Shown piece by piece: positions 24,923 through 34,900 of a stretch of 64,000 nt of DNA. Source of the DNA: Persicaria tinctoria. Lineage: Eukaryota > Streptophyta > Magnoliopsida > Caryophyllales > Polygonaceae. Below the pieces are notes generated by a model. The model ran no database searches and had not been told where the DNA came from. It saw only the letters and a program-made list of their open reading frames with translations. Both the position numbers and the translations under genes were made by a program. The stretch's first letter is position 1. Each line of letters starts with the position of its first letter. The DNA lies in contig JBANSL010000013.1 in the NCBI GenBank assembly GCA_037127255.1, forward strand, positions 2,358,188 to 2,422,187, written 5' to 3'.

Positions 24923-25605
24923 ATGATGTCTGGATCTGTGGTGAAGATTGACAAGTTTACTGGAAGAAACTCTTTCAGTCTGTAGCAGATAAAGATGAGG
25001 GCTTTGCTGAAGCAACAAGGTTTATGGGCACCGTTAACCGCCGACAAGAAGGGGGCAGATACAACCACCGCTGAGTACGGTCTTCTGGAAGAGAAGGCTC
25101 ATTCGACGATCATGTTGTGTCTCGCAGACGATGTCATAATAGAGGTTGCTGACCAGGAAACTGCTGGCGGCTTGTGGCTGAAGTTGGAGAGTTTGTACAT
25201 GACAAAGTCTCTGACAAACAAGTTGCTTTTGAAACAACGGTTGTTTGGGCTGCGTATGCAGGAAGGTACACAACTTAGAGATCATCTTGATCAACTTCAC
25301 ACGTTATTACTTGAATTGCGTAATATTGATGTTAAGGTGGAGGACGAAGATGCTGCCCTAATTCTGCTGGTATCCCTACCCCCCACATACGAGAACTTCG
25401 TTCAGTCGTTCGTCGTTGGGAAGGATATCATCACGCTGGAAAAGGTTAGATCGTCGCTTCACAACAGAGAGTTGCGTCTGAAGGCAACCGCGCCGGTTAC
25501 AGACGATCAGGCTTCCGGGCTTATGGCCAACGGAGGCAATTCTGATGGTAGAAGGGGCAAGAAGCAAAGCAAGGTCGCAAATCAGGCCCTAAACCAGACG
25601 AAGTC
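24923..25605 (+). pseudogene. copia Gag, broken
   Basis: The ATG at 24923 opens SGSVVKIDKFTGRNSFSL, then TAG (24983-24985) stands where copia Gag normally has Trp, followed by QIKMRALLKQQGLW. The rest is a UBN2-type Gag (GGLWLKLESLYMTKSLTNKL, LLLELRNID, LLVSLPPTYENFV). Near 25573-25577 one G appears lost (AAGGTCGC for AAGGGTCGC), so the zinc knuckle continues in another frame. Two lesions make this Gag non-functional as one product. Confidence 0.85.
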
Positions 25606-26589
25606 TGTAACTACTGTAAGGAGAAAGGTCATTGGAAGAATGACTGTCCTAAGAAGAGGCAACAAGAGCAGAAATCTGGATCTGCAGCAGTAGTTCACGG
25701 TGGAAATACTTCTGAGGAAGATATTGTTCTACTAGCAGGCAATCACACAGATCATGATGTGTGGTTTCTTGACTCGGGTGCGCCTTGTCACGTATGTCCT
25801 GGAAGAGAGTTGTTTACAACCTATAGATGTGTAGACAAGGGCAATGTTTCTATGGGAAACGATGTCATCTGCAAGGTTGTTGAGACCGGCTCAGTTAGGC
25901 TTCGGACAAACGATGGGAAGTTTCGCACATTAGAGGAAGTCAAACATGTGCCATCTATGACGAAGAATCTGATATCCCTAACTGTGTTAGACGACAAGGG
26001 TTTCATATACACAGGTTACGGTGGAAAGTTGCGCGTGTTTAAGGGCTCTAATGTGGTTTTGCAAGGAGTCAAACAGGGAAAGGGGACTTTGTATACCCTA
26101 CAAGGTTCAGCGGTCACGGGTGCTGCAGATGTTGTTTCATTCAACGTTAGGGAGACTGTTGCTGAGGAGGTGGAGTTGAACTTCACTCCAGCAGAGACTC
26201 AAGCACCTGAGTTGGTCACTGACCAATCATCACACACAGGTACTACTGAGTCAGATACTGGTGAGACAAAGAATATACCACTAGACACAGGAACAGGTGG
26301 AGCTGTACATCGGAGTATTGCTCTAGATCAACCAAGAAGGGTTGACATCAGGGGGGATGCGAGATACATGTGTAATGATCTGGTGGGATATGCTTTGCAT
26401 GTGGCCGGGGAGGGGAAGGATGGTGCTCCATCCAACTACAAGGTTGTTGTTTCTGGAGGTGAGTCAGTACATTGGCAAGCTGAGAAGAGAATCAGAGTGA
26501 AGAAGGTGGGAATATCTGATAATCATGCTGATATGTTCACCAAGCCAGTTCCGGAGAGCGAGTTCCAACACTGTTTGGAGCTTGTTTAA
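25561..26589 (+). pseudogene. copia zinc knuckle, protease and Pol tail, fused by deletions
   Basis: One open frame runs from the CCHC knuckle (CNYCKEKGHWKNDC at about 25606-25647) through the aspartic protease core (WFLDSGAPCHV, 25762 onward) and the pre-integrase region (HVPSMTKNLISLTVLDDKGF). It then passes to a segment normally just before reverse transcriptase (ALDQPRRVDIRGDARY) and to the Pol C-terminus (DNHADMFTKPVP). Integrase, RT and most RNase H are missing, yet no stop interrupts the joins. A functional autonomous copia Pol would be about 1,000 residues longer. Confidence 0.85.
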
Positions 26590-26804
26590 TATCACCAACT
26601 GTTGAGCTGCCCTGCGGGGCAATTTGAGTCCTCATGTGAGGACAAATCTGAGGCATAGAAATGTCTGGCACTTGTCATGGTGCATCTGTTTATGCGAGGA
26701 GATTCTGGTACATCCGGCATTGAAGCGCATCTGGTACATTTGGCATGGCATTGCATTTGGTACGTCTGGCGTTGCAATGCGATTGGTACATCTGAGAGAT
26801 TCAA

Positions 26805-26819
26805 GTTAAGGTGGAGATT
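26805..26819 (+). other. Polypurine tract of copia element
   Basis: GTTAAGGTGGAGATT immediately precedes the 3' LTR. A GGTGGAGAT core is typical of plant copia elements. Confidence 0.8.
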
Positions 26820-27056
26820 TGTTAATATGCCTTGAATTGGGCTTATTATTTGTTTTGGGTTTAGGCTCATTGTCTGACTAGGGTTTCATGAGGCACTATA
26901 TATACTCATAAACCTAACAATTTGTAACCTAGTTTCTTGTTTGCCTCCAAAATAAAGATCCCTATTTCTCTGTCCGTGGAAGTAGGTAACACACCGTTGC
27001 CGAACCACGTTAAATCTCTGTGTCTTTCTTCGTTTGTTATCGTTCTCGTTATAACA
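26820..27056 (+). repeat. 3' LTR of copia element
   Basis: It is the same length as the 5' LTR, with six transition differences and the same TG...CA ends. Confidence 0.92.
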
Positions 27057-27061
27057 CTGTT

Positions 27062-27135
27062 GTCTACCGATTTGTCGGCCTCTCAAACTTCAGACTTATC
27101 TGAACTACGGAGTATTAAAAAAACAAATAAACTCA
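27062..27135 (+). mobile_element. LINE 3' end resumed after copia element
   Basis: GTCTACCGATTTGTCGG and CTCTCAAACTTCAGAC followed by an A-rich tail (27117-27126) continue the LINE segment broken at 24648. Confidence 0.45.
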
Positions 27136-27864
27136 ATGAGTGTTGCAACTTGCAAGTAGTTAAAACAAGACATGTCATACAAAATCATTCCAATGAAAAT
27201 CAAATTCACGTACTTTCAATAGTGTTAGTGTAACTACTCCGTACAATTTTTTTAGTATTTTTTTTTTAAATGAACATCATTTTAGCATTAACCGATGAAA
27301 TCTGTTTAGATGAGGGAAAATGAATCAAAGGACATAGCAAGACAAGTTGAGTCACATCGATTTGCAGAAGTTTCTTTTAAAGAAAGGATGGATTGACGTA
27401 CAAAGTAGAAACTGTCAGTCAGATCAAAACACCCTTTTTACAGTACATATGCAGTAAACAGCTATTGGAGCCAATTTTCACTGCAAAAAGATGCAACCAA
27501 AATCACCCTTTTCACCTCATCAAATCTCAGATCTTCATATTGCAGCATCACCTTTGAGTCTTTGACTGTACCACGGGTACATTTTTTTAGGATTATAAAA
27601 ATTACAAAAAATATTTTTTTTAAAAAAAATTATATTTTATTACTAATAAAAATAAAACGATGACACTTAGAATATACCCAGTACAAAGTTTCTTTACTTA
27701 AAAAAAAAAGAAAAAGAAAATTGAAAGCAAAAAAATATCAGACAATATTTGCAGGAGAGCGTGTCTTGAAAGGCGAGATAAGTTTCTTCTACCAAAAACT
27801 TTCGCTGTAAATTAGACACTCGTTTACTGACATGATCTTTTTTTTAACTGAAGAAACTTTGAGA

Positions 27865-28165
27865 GTTTTTTTTTGGATAGAAAACCATGCTCTATTCAGT
27901 AATCAAGAGGTCTTCAAACACAATGTTGGAAATAATAGGTTCTAAATCAAACTCAGAACTAACAAAGTAAAATAACTCGGGACGCAATTGCGCTAAAAAG
28001 TGAGCGGCCTGATTGCCAACTCGTCGAACCAAACTCCATCGGCAGACTTGGAAATCTTGTGCAAGTCGGCAGGCCTTAAGGGCTAACACCCCCGCCACCC
28101 CTCGGTAGGATAGCCTCCCCTGGATTAGTTGAACAGCAGTTGAGAGTATTGAGTTTGTGGGTGCT
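27865..28165 (-). pseudogene. LINE 3' end with RNase H C-terminus
   Basis: Minus strand: NSILSTAVQLIQGRL, then LALKACRLAQDFQV, then WSLVRRVGNQAAHFLAQL, a stop, a short 3' tail and poly(A) (T run at 27865-27873 on the plus strand). The VRRxGNQAAHxLA motif is the end of the RVT_3 RNase H-like domain. The copy is 5'-truncated. Confidence 0.7.
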
Positions 28166-28341
28166 CTTAGAAAACATTTGAGGTTTTTTTAATAAAAAGG
28201 ATAAAATGAAATACCAATGACAAATTTTACATAGAAGAGAGAGAGTTTATTTCTTACTAGGGATTTACTCTGACATTAGGAAAAAAAAAATTGACTTTTT
28301 TAAGTTTTAATGTAGCTTTACATGAAGTATATGCAAATTTG

Positions 28342-28385
28342 ACTTCATGTGAAGTATTGTTAGGGATCAATACTTCACATGAAGT
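28342..28385. repeat. Perfect 18-bp stem-loop
   Basis: ACTTCATGTGAAGTATTG and its exact inverse are separated by the 8-nt loop TTAGGGAT. The flank CATGAAGTATATGC occurs both before (28321-28334) and at the right arm (28379-28392). Confidence 0.85.
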
Positions 28386-29027
28386 ATATGCATAGATGAT
28401 CTATAATATGGCACATATATACTTGAAGGTCCAATAATGATGAATGTGGGTGGTGGAGTTTGTAATTTGTAGTAATGAATGGAGACAAGGCATGAAAATT
28501 TCCAGAAAAATCCAACTTCCAAATGTTGGGAAGAGTCAAGTCCCACTCCTATCATTCCATTCCCTCAATCCTCTTCTGGGTATTTCATGTGTTACTTCAA
28601 GGTGGCTATGCCTCTGGGTGTTGGAAGACAACACATCCATTGTTTGACATTTTTAATGATTTTATTCTGACATAATTTGTAGAAATGAATAAAAAAGGTG
28701 ATATTTTTCATGATTTTCATTCTAAAATTTTACAAAAAAAAAATGAAAAATAAACAATTTATTTTTAATTTAGAAAGATTTTACCTGTTTTTTCAAGTCT
28801 GCTAGAGAGCCCACCAATAACATCCTTTAAGATGAGATCTGAAATCTCTAAAAGTTACCGAAGTCACTCTTCTAACTCTAAGCATGAATGTTGTAGAATA
28901 GTCAATCTGACATTGTTATATTCTCTACAATAAAATTCAATATGCAATGGAAAATAAGGGCATGAAAATAGAGGGCACGTATGAAATTATATTTTAAAAA
29001 ATTAAATAAAAAAGTTAATGTTTTATA

Positions 29028-29270
29028 CTCCATCCGTTTGACAAAACATATCATTTTAACTCATTTAACAAGTTTTAAGACAATTAACAAATGTACTAAT
29101 TTACCCTCAATTATTACCCTTATTTTTTATTTTATTGAAAACTACAACTAATAAACCATCAATCATGCCAAGGACATTTTTGTAAAGTGAAGTGCAAAAT
29201 ACCTACAATGACAAGTTTTTTTGAGCAAAAATAACACCCTAAAATGATATGTTTTACCGAACGGATGGAG
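29028..29270. mobile_element. Stowaway-like MITE
   Basis: The ends are CTCCATCCGTTTG and its near inverse GAACGGATGGAG, with TA on both sides. Subterminal repeats are ACATATCATTTTA and TAAAATGATATGT. Confidence 0.85.
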
Positions 29271-29436
29271 TAGTAATTTTGACAATATTAAAAATGTACG
29301 TGAATAATAAATAATACTCCGTAAAGATTATGAAATGAAGGTCGTAATTTGGATGGCTTTGACCAGTTTGAAGATCTACTTAATAGTCAACTAATAGCGT
29401 CTTTTTAAGCGAGATTTGAAATTTTCAAGAGTTGCC

Positions 29437-29462
29437 TATGTATGTATGTATGTATGTATGTA
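29437..29462. repeat. (TATG)n microsatellite
   Basis: About six tandem TATG units. Confidence 0.9.
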
Positions 29463-29665
29463 ATGGAAAATCAAAGCAGAAGGTATCTGCAAGAAAAAAA
29501 AAACAAGGGACTGAAAATGGAGCACAAGGAACCATGCTGGAGCCATGCCCATGCGCCTTTCCAATGACCACTCTTCCATGCTTGATTGCTCTTCTCTACC
29601 CCTCTTTCGTTGTCATGTTAATGACACTAGATTTGTCAAATCTAGTTAGAACACTTACAATTCAA

Positions 29666-29889
29666 TTTAAAGCTAGAGTATAGAAATCAATTGATCCCTT
29701 TTGGATCATGCGTTAAACGGTATTATGTGCTGAATAGAATAGCAGATAATTTATTCTCTACCCCTTTCCAATGTGATTTACTTGAGAGTTGAAACAAGCA
29801 AAGGGTTGTTAAAAATAATAATTTAAGGAGCATTTTAGGTAAAAAGTGATTTTTTTAGCCCAGTAATTTCTATACTCTAGCTTTAAAAA
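29666..29889. repeat. Element bounded by a 22-bp perfect inverted repeat
   Basis: TTTAAAGCTAGAGTATAGAA at about 29666 is exactly inverted near 29868-29889 (ATTTCTATACTCTAGC...). The enclosed 46-bp block with GCGTTAAACGGTATTATGTG (29709 onward) recurs almost unchanged at 30031-30076. It is probably a MITE-scale rearrangement; no duplication-type target site was assigned. Confidence 0.6.
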
Positions 29890-30187
29890 ATCTATTTCTT
29901 TAAAAAAAATAAAATTTGGTTGCAACAACCAACAACCAAACTAGGTTAATATGTTGTAGTCATGACACACACCCATAATGTGTTTGGTCATTGGGATCAA
30001 TTGATTTTATGACCAATGTGATCAATCATGCGTTAAACGGTATTATGTGCTGAATAGAATAGTAGATAATTTATTATACGAAAAAAAATATTGAGATTTT
30101 AAAATCTTAAATTTGTTATGCTCTAATAGGTGTCTTGAATGCTGCCTTGGAGTTTGAATTGGTTGAGTTGAAACTATCACTCTTACT

Positions 30188-30417
30188 TTAAGGTGAAATC
30201 GCTCACCTTGGACACCTCTCACCCCTTGGTCCGACGAAGATTGTGAAATGAGGACTCAACCAGTAACAATGGTCTGAGACCAGTGCTCCCTACACACAGG
30301 AGCCCCCTCATTTAAGAAGTTGCTCCCACACTCCTGCTGGTGAGACTCGATCCATGGCCCCTTGCTATAAATGTCATCCCTGTGACCGGTTGAGCTAAAC
30401 CAACGCTGGCCTCACTT
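30188..30417 (-). mobile_element. tRNA-derived SINE
   Basis: Reading the minus strand from about 30412, GCCAGCGTTGGTTTAGCTCA begins the head. A box A-like TGGTTTAGCTCAACCGG (about 30386-30402) and a box B-like GGATCGAGTCTC (30343-30354) are spaced as in a tRNA-type internal pol III promoter. A non-tRNA body follows. An 11-bp direct repeat TCACTCTTACT flanks the element (30177-30187 and 30418-30428), as expected for LINE-mediated insertion. Confidence 0.75.
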
Positions 30418-31099
30418 TCACTCTTACTCTCACTCAGTTTGAGTGGTTTGAAAGAATCTCATTTCATATTTCAAGATTAAATTCCTTTAAGAGGAGGACC
30501 ATGTATAGTCTGAGGTTATCTTAAATGTTTTGCATCATGCTGTCAATCATACACTGAATGAAGGAAAAGAAGAAGGTATCACTGTATCAGTTGATTGATA
30601 TGATTCATAAATTCATTGCATTTATATGATTATATTACACGGAGTAGATTGTCATTTGTCATTAACATAAGAATGTACCACACAACACAATGTCAGTGCT
30701 TATATACAATGCTACTGTAAGTGGGCTGTGTTTTTTTGGGGTTTTTAAGTGGGCTGTCTTTGGGGATGAAAGAGCATCCCATGATTCCACTGGCACCCTG
30801 CTTACTATTATTGGCACGGTGATTTTTTCGTTAAATGCATGGCCTTTTCACCGACACGGGGAGTCCGAATCGGCAAATATCACAAAAATACAGCAGATCC
30901 CCATCCACGGACATCTGGTGTAGGTGCAGGCAGCCCGGCCAGAAGCAGCCTCTCGACTACTGAAGCCCTTCCTTTCCTCTCTTACAGCAGCCTTATGCCG
31001 ACTTGAGATGTCGGTGTCGGCTGGCACGACCGTAAGTTTGACAATATATCGCCGTGTGGAGAGCAAGACTGATTAACATTGCCCTTTTGTCAGCAAATG

Positions 31100-31190
31100 G
31101 GATTCGATCATACAATTTTTTAACCTTTTAATAGGAAGTGACTCGTCTAACCAATTGATCATAATGCCAATTAAAAATGGACTGGGAGGA
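31100..31190 (-). mobile_element. tRNA-like SINE relic
   Basis: On the minus strand CAATTGGTTAGACGAGT resembles box A and GATCGAATCCCATT resembles box B. It does not fold as a full tRNA (no complete acceptor stem seen), so I read it as a decayed SINE head. Confidence 0.4.
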
Positions 31191-31204
31191 ATCGAAGACA
31201 GATC

Positions 31205-31385
31205 CCATTTTTGTTTTTTTTTTTATTAGGTAATAATTCGACTGTATTAAGCAACACTAGCCGAGAGCATCCTTTCGGATGAGGTCAAACAGACCTTGAT
31301 CACTTAGCAAATTAGGGTTACGGGTAAAACGGCCAAGGTGTGCAAACTTATCGACCACTCGGTTACCATCACGAAGTAAGTGAGA
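31205..31385 (-). pseudogene. LINE 3' tail with RNase H end
   Basis: Minus strand: LRDGNRVVDKFAHLGRF, then SDQGLFDLIRKDALG, stop, a short 3' UTR and poly(A) (T run 31211-31222 on the plus strand). A homologous end (GLLDLICKDAAG, stop) occurs at 41208-41290. Confidence 0.7.
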
Positions 31386-31998
31386 GAAAATAAGAAGACA
31401 GATCCCATTTGAAAAATATATGTTGAAATTTAGTGCTATATTATTTTATGGGTTTTATATTTTTCGAATTTTGGAGAATAGTTTCTAAATCGGGCACACA
31501 ATTGCAATTCCTAAAATAAAGAAATCAAACAACGTACAAGGCATGCTCTTCCTAATTGTTACTTCCTTGGTTTGACATACAGAATAAAAAAATAAAATTG
31601 AACTCAACTCTCCATTGGGACATTTAAACACACAACTTCACAAGCTACAAAATTTCAGGCAAATACACAAGTAGGCGACATCCCTTAGCCATATAATAGC
31701 TGTTGTAAACTAGACAAAGCCCCAAAATTTGGGGTTTTATTAGCCTTCCTATATTTCCCTTATCTAACCTTCCTGAAAAGTATGATTCTAAACAACTATT
31801 TACATTGCTAAAAGAGGGCAGTTTAGTTTTGGTGATTCAGCCTTGAGAACAGTACCAGGAGCAGATATCCTCCATTCGACCAGAACTCGCCCAAGAGGAA
31901 ACGCTCGTACGAAAGAGATGATATTGGCTCTCTCCCAAGAGGAAATGGCCTCTCAATGTTTTCGGAAGATGGGGATAAACGAGCTGTTGACATGGTAC

Positions 31999-34900
31999 TT
32001 ATGCCATCCTCAGGACTTTAATACAGCCAGTGGAATTTGCAGCCACAATATTATGAGATTTGCTTCTAAAGCACACACTAGAAACAAACTGTCCGTTGGC
32101 ATTGTCGGTATGTTTTCCAGTAACTGGATCAATAGAGCCAAACTTATGGGAGGTAATTGGCATTGGGAGAGATTTGTAGTAAGTGTAAACCTGAGAAACG
32201 GTAACAAAATAATGAATAGGTGTTGAAAGTTCTTTCTTCCGGATGCACAGATGCAATGTGCTAGTCAAATTCGACAGATTACTTGATAGTACAGAAATGC
32301 AGAGGTTAATTCTATTCCATAGTTAGATTTAGCTCCAATCTCCATCAAATCAAAATTTTGATTGAACGTGTCAAGTAAATCTAATTGAGTTAACATAAAA
32401 CACTCACCTCATTGGTTTCTGACCCACAAGCTATATATCCATCTGCAACAGATAAACCTACGAAATTCTGCATCAAATACAAAAGGAAACATTAAAACTA
32501 GGAATTTCACAATGCATGCCATAAAGCCCATTGGACTCAACTTTGCAGATGGAATATATTCTATACTGTAAGTCTGTAACAACGCTACCTTCTCATTAGA
32601 ATGGCCTTTAAAGGTCAAGCTGCAAGCATTGGTTGACAAGCCAACAGCACTAGATTTATTCAGATCCCACAGCTTTAGTGTGTTGTCTGTAGATGCAGAT
32701 ACAAGAGTTTCAGAATCCAAGAACTTCACATAACTCACAGCTTTCTCATGACCAGCCAATGTGCACCAAGGTACATTTGCATTCCGAATATCGTAGCAAT
32801 AAATTTTGTAATCCGCAGACCCGAAAGCCAGTAAGTGAGGAGAGTGAGGAGAGAATTGGACACAGCAGACATTAGCAACATTCCTTATTGAACATAAACT
32901 ATTTCTCTGCAATTGGAGCAAGAGCACAATCAGTGTCACTTCACTTTATTAATTAAATAGACAATAATAGAGGATAAACTTGTTCTTGTTCTTCATCTCA
33001 AATGGTTTCCTGACAATCCAGAAACTGCCTTCTTGAGTGTGTAAAAATTATACTGGACCATAATCAGTTGTATCCCTTAAGAGAATGCTAAACTAGGTAA
33101 ATATTTCAAAATTCTGTTCTATTAAACTAGTGGTTTTTGTTCAAACTTATAACCATGTGCGTGTACTTGCTAGGGTATACACTGCAACAAATGTCATTGA
33201 AGGTTTCACATTCTTGCCAGGAGGGTGGGTTTTGGAATAATGACATGGTTATCCACATTTTGTCAGGAGAGTGTGAGCATGAGAGCGGATGTTTGCAATT
33301 GAGACAAAGAAGAGAAAGAGAGAGATTGCCTCATTGATGCTCCATAATCGCACAGAGCAGTCATCACTTCCACTGGCGAATTTTGTGGGATCCAGTTGAG
33401 AGAAATCAACAGACCAAGCCCTCCTTTCATGCTCAATATATCTGGAAATCTCTTCACCAGTGCTAGTATCCCATAACTGATTTTTTTTCTCAAAAAAGCA
33501 TAAAGCAAACAATATTTATTACCAAATAACATGAAGATCGCACAAAAATCCAAAGAACTGAAAATTAATACTCTCACTACAGAATCACAATACAAGAATG
33601 ACCTATTTCATCCCATAACACATGCTGGATTTTCCAAGATAACATAATAGATATGATGTGCATCCAAATTAAATAATAAAACACCATCATCATCAATAAC
33701 AATAGTTCCCAAAATTCAACAACCATACCCAGGGTTATCACAGTCAGCATTTAACTTCAGATCTAAGAGAATCATTGGGATCCGAATACCAAATCCAGAT
33801 CAAACAATTGTGAAAAAGTTCATGAAATATGATTTTTGTGTTCACAAAAAAAATACTCCCACAACCAACAATCACATCCAAGTTTATTATGATCGACATT
33901 CTAACTTCAGATCAAAGAGGGTTATTAAGACCCGACCATAAATCCCAGATCATACAATTGTTGAAATGCAAATCCCAAAAGTAACAGAATATGTAATTAT
34001 GGTGCTCATATATTAATTGTATTCTTCTCCAGAAAAATCAACTGTATTTGAAGGTTTAGAACAGTAAAAACCATGTTTTATCATTTAGGTAATTCGGTAT
34101 CAAGTGAACCCCTCCCCCTAAATTACTACAGTAATTCATAGTTTAAGTAATTAAGTAATTGAGATCCCTACTAGAAACCACAGAATTCCATGTAAAATGA
34201 TCCACTGCATTATTGATGCGCTAGAGAGTGCTGAGATTGGAAATTCTAGGGAGAAATGTGACTGCTCCTAAATGGTAGTAGTAGATAAAAAAGCGAGGCC
34301 TGAAGGGGAACTAGACCAGGCTAATTATAGACAAGCAACCATTTGTCAATTGTCATACTTACATCAACAAAAACACAAACATGAGCCCAGATAGTGGACA
34401 AGTTATTACCTTAACAACACCATCGTAGTCTGTTGATGCCAGATAATTATGGATGTAACTGTTCCAGCAAATACAGCTGAGTCTTGATTCGTTTGACATC
34501 TCTGCCACAGGGTAATGTATATCAACAGATTCATCGCACAGGGTTTGATAATCAAATATTTTAACTTTCTTGGATACTCCAGCGGCAGCAAAATACTCCT
34601 CATCTCGGTCAAAACTCAAAGAAAAAATTACATTTGCTGAGTTGGTGAAGTCCCCAGTTCTTGTTGTGCCACAAACTTCAAGCTTACTGTAGCGAGCATA
34701 TTTGCATAAGCCATCAAAAAATGCTCCTACAGGGTCATGCTGCCCCTGGCTTCTCTCTTGTCTGTGGAGCAGGGAAGAGTGCTCATGATTCCTTAACAGA
34801 TCAGTGTCTGGGCGTATCTCAACATCTTGCTCATCAAGTGGGATTTGAGATCTAACAGAAAAGTAAGCAGTTTCCAGCTGACTAATATTACTGAGCAGAG

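Larger units (their letters stand above)
24649..27056 (+). mobile_element. Ty1/copia retrotransposon, deletion derivative
   Basis: This 2,408-bp element has two 237-bp LTRs (24649-24885 and 26820-27056), a Met-initiator tRNA primer site and a polypurine tract. The interior encodes Gag, a zinc knuckle, a protease core, then a jump to the extreme end of Pol. Integrase, reverse transcriptase and nearly all RNase H are absent. The LTRs differ at about 6 of 237 positions, all transitions. Flanking pentamers CTGCT (24644-24648) and CTGTT (27057-27061) are a near-match 5-bp target duplication. It sits inside a LINE 3' tail. Confidence 0.9.

Noticed and set aside
28500..28640. Possible microRNA precursor near TGTTGGGAAGAGTCAAG
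   Set aside because: I could not find a complementary arm or a match to a miRNA family I know.
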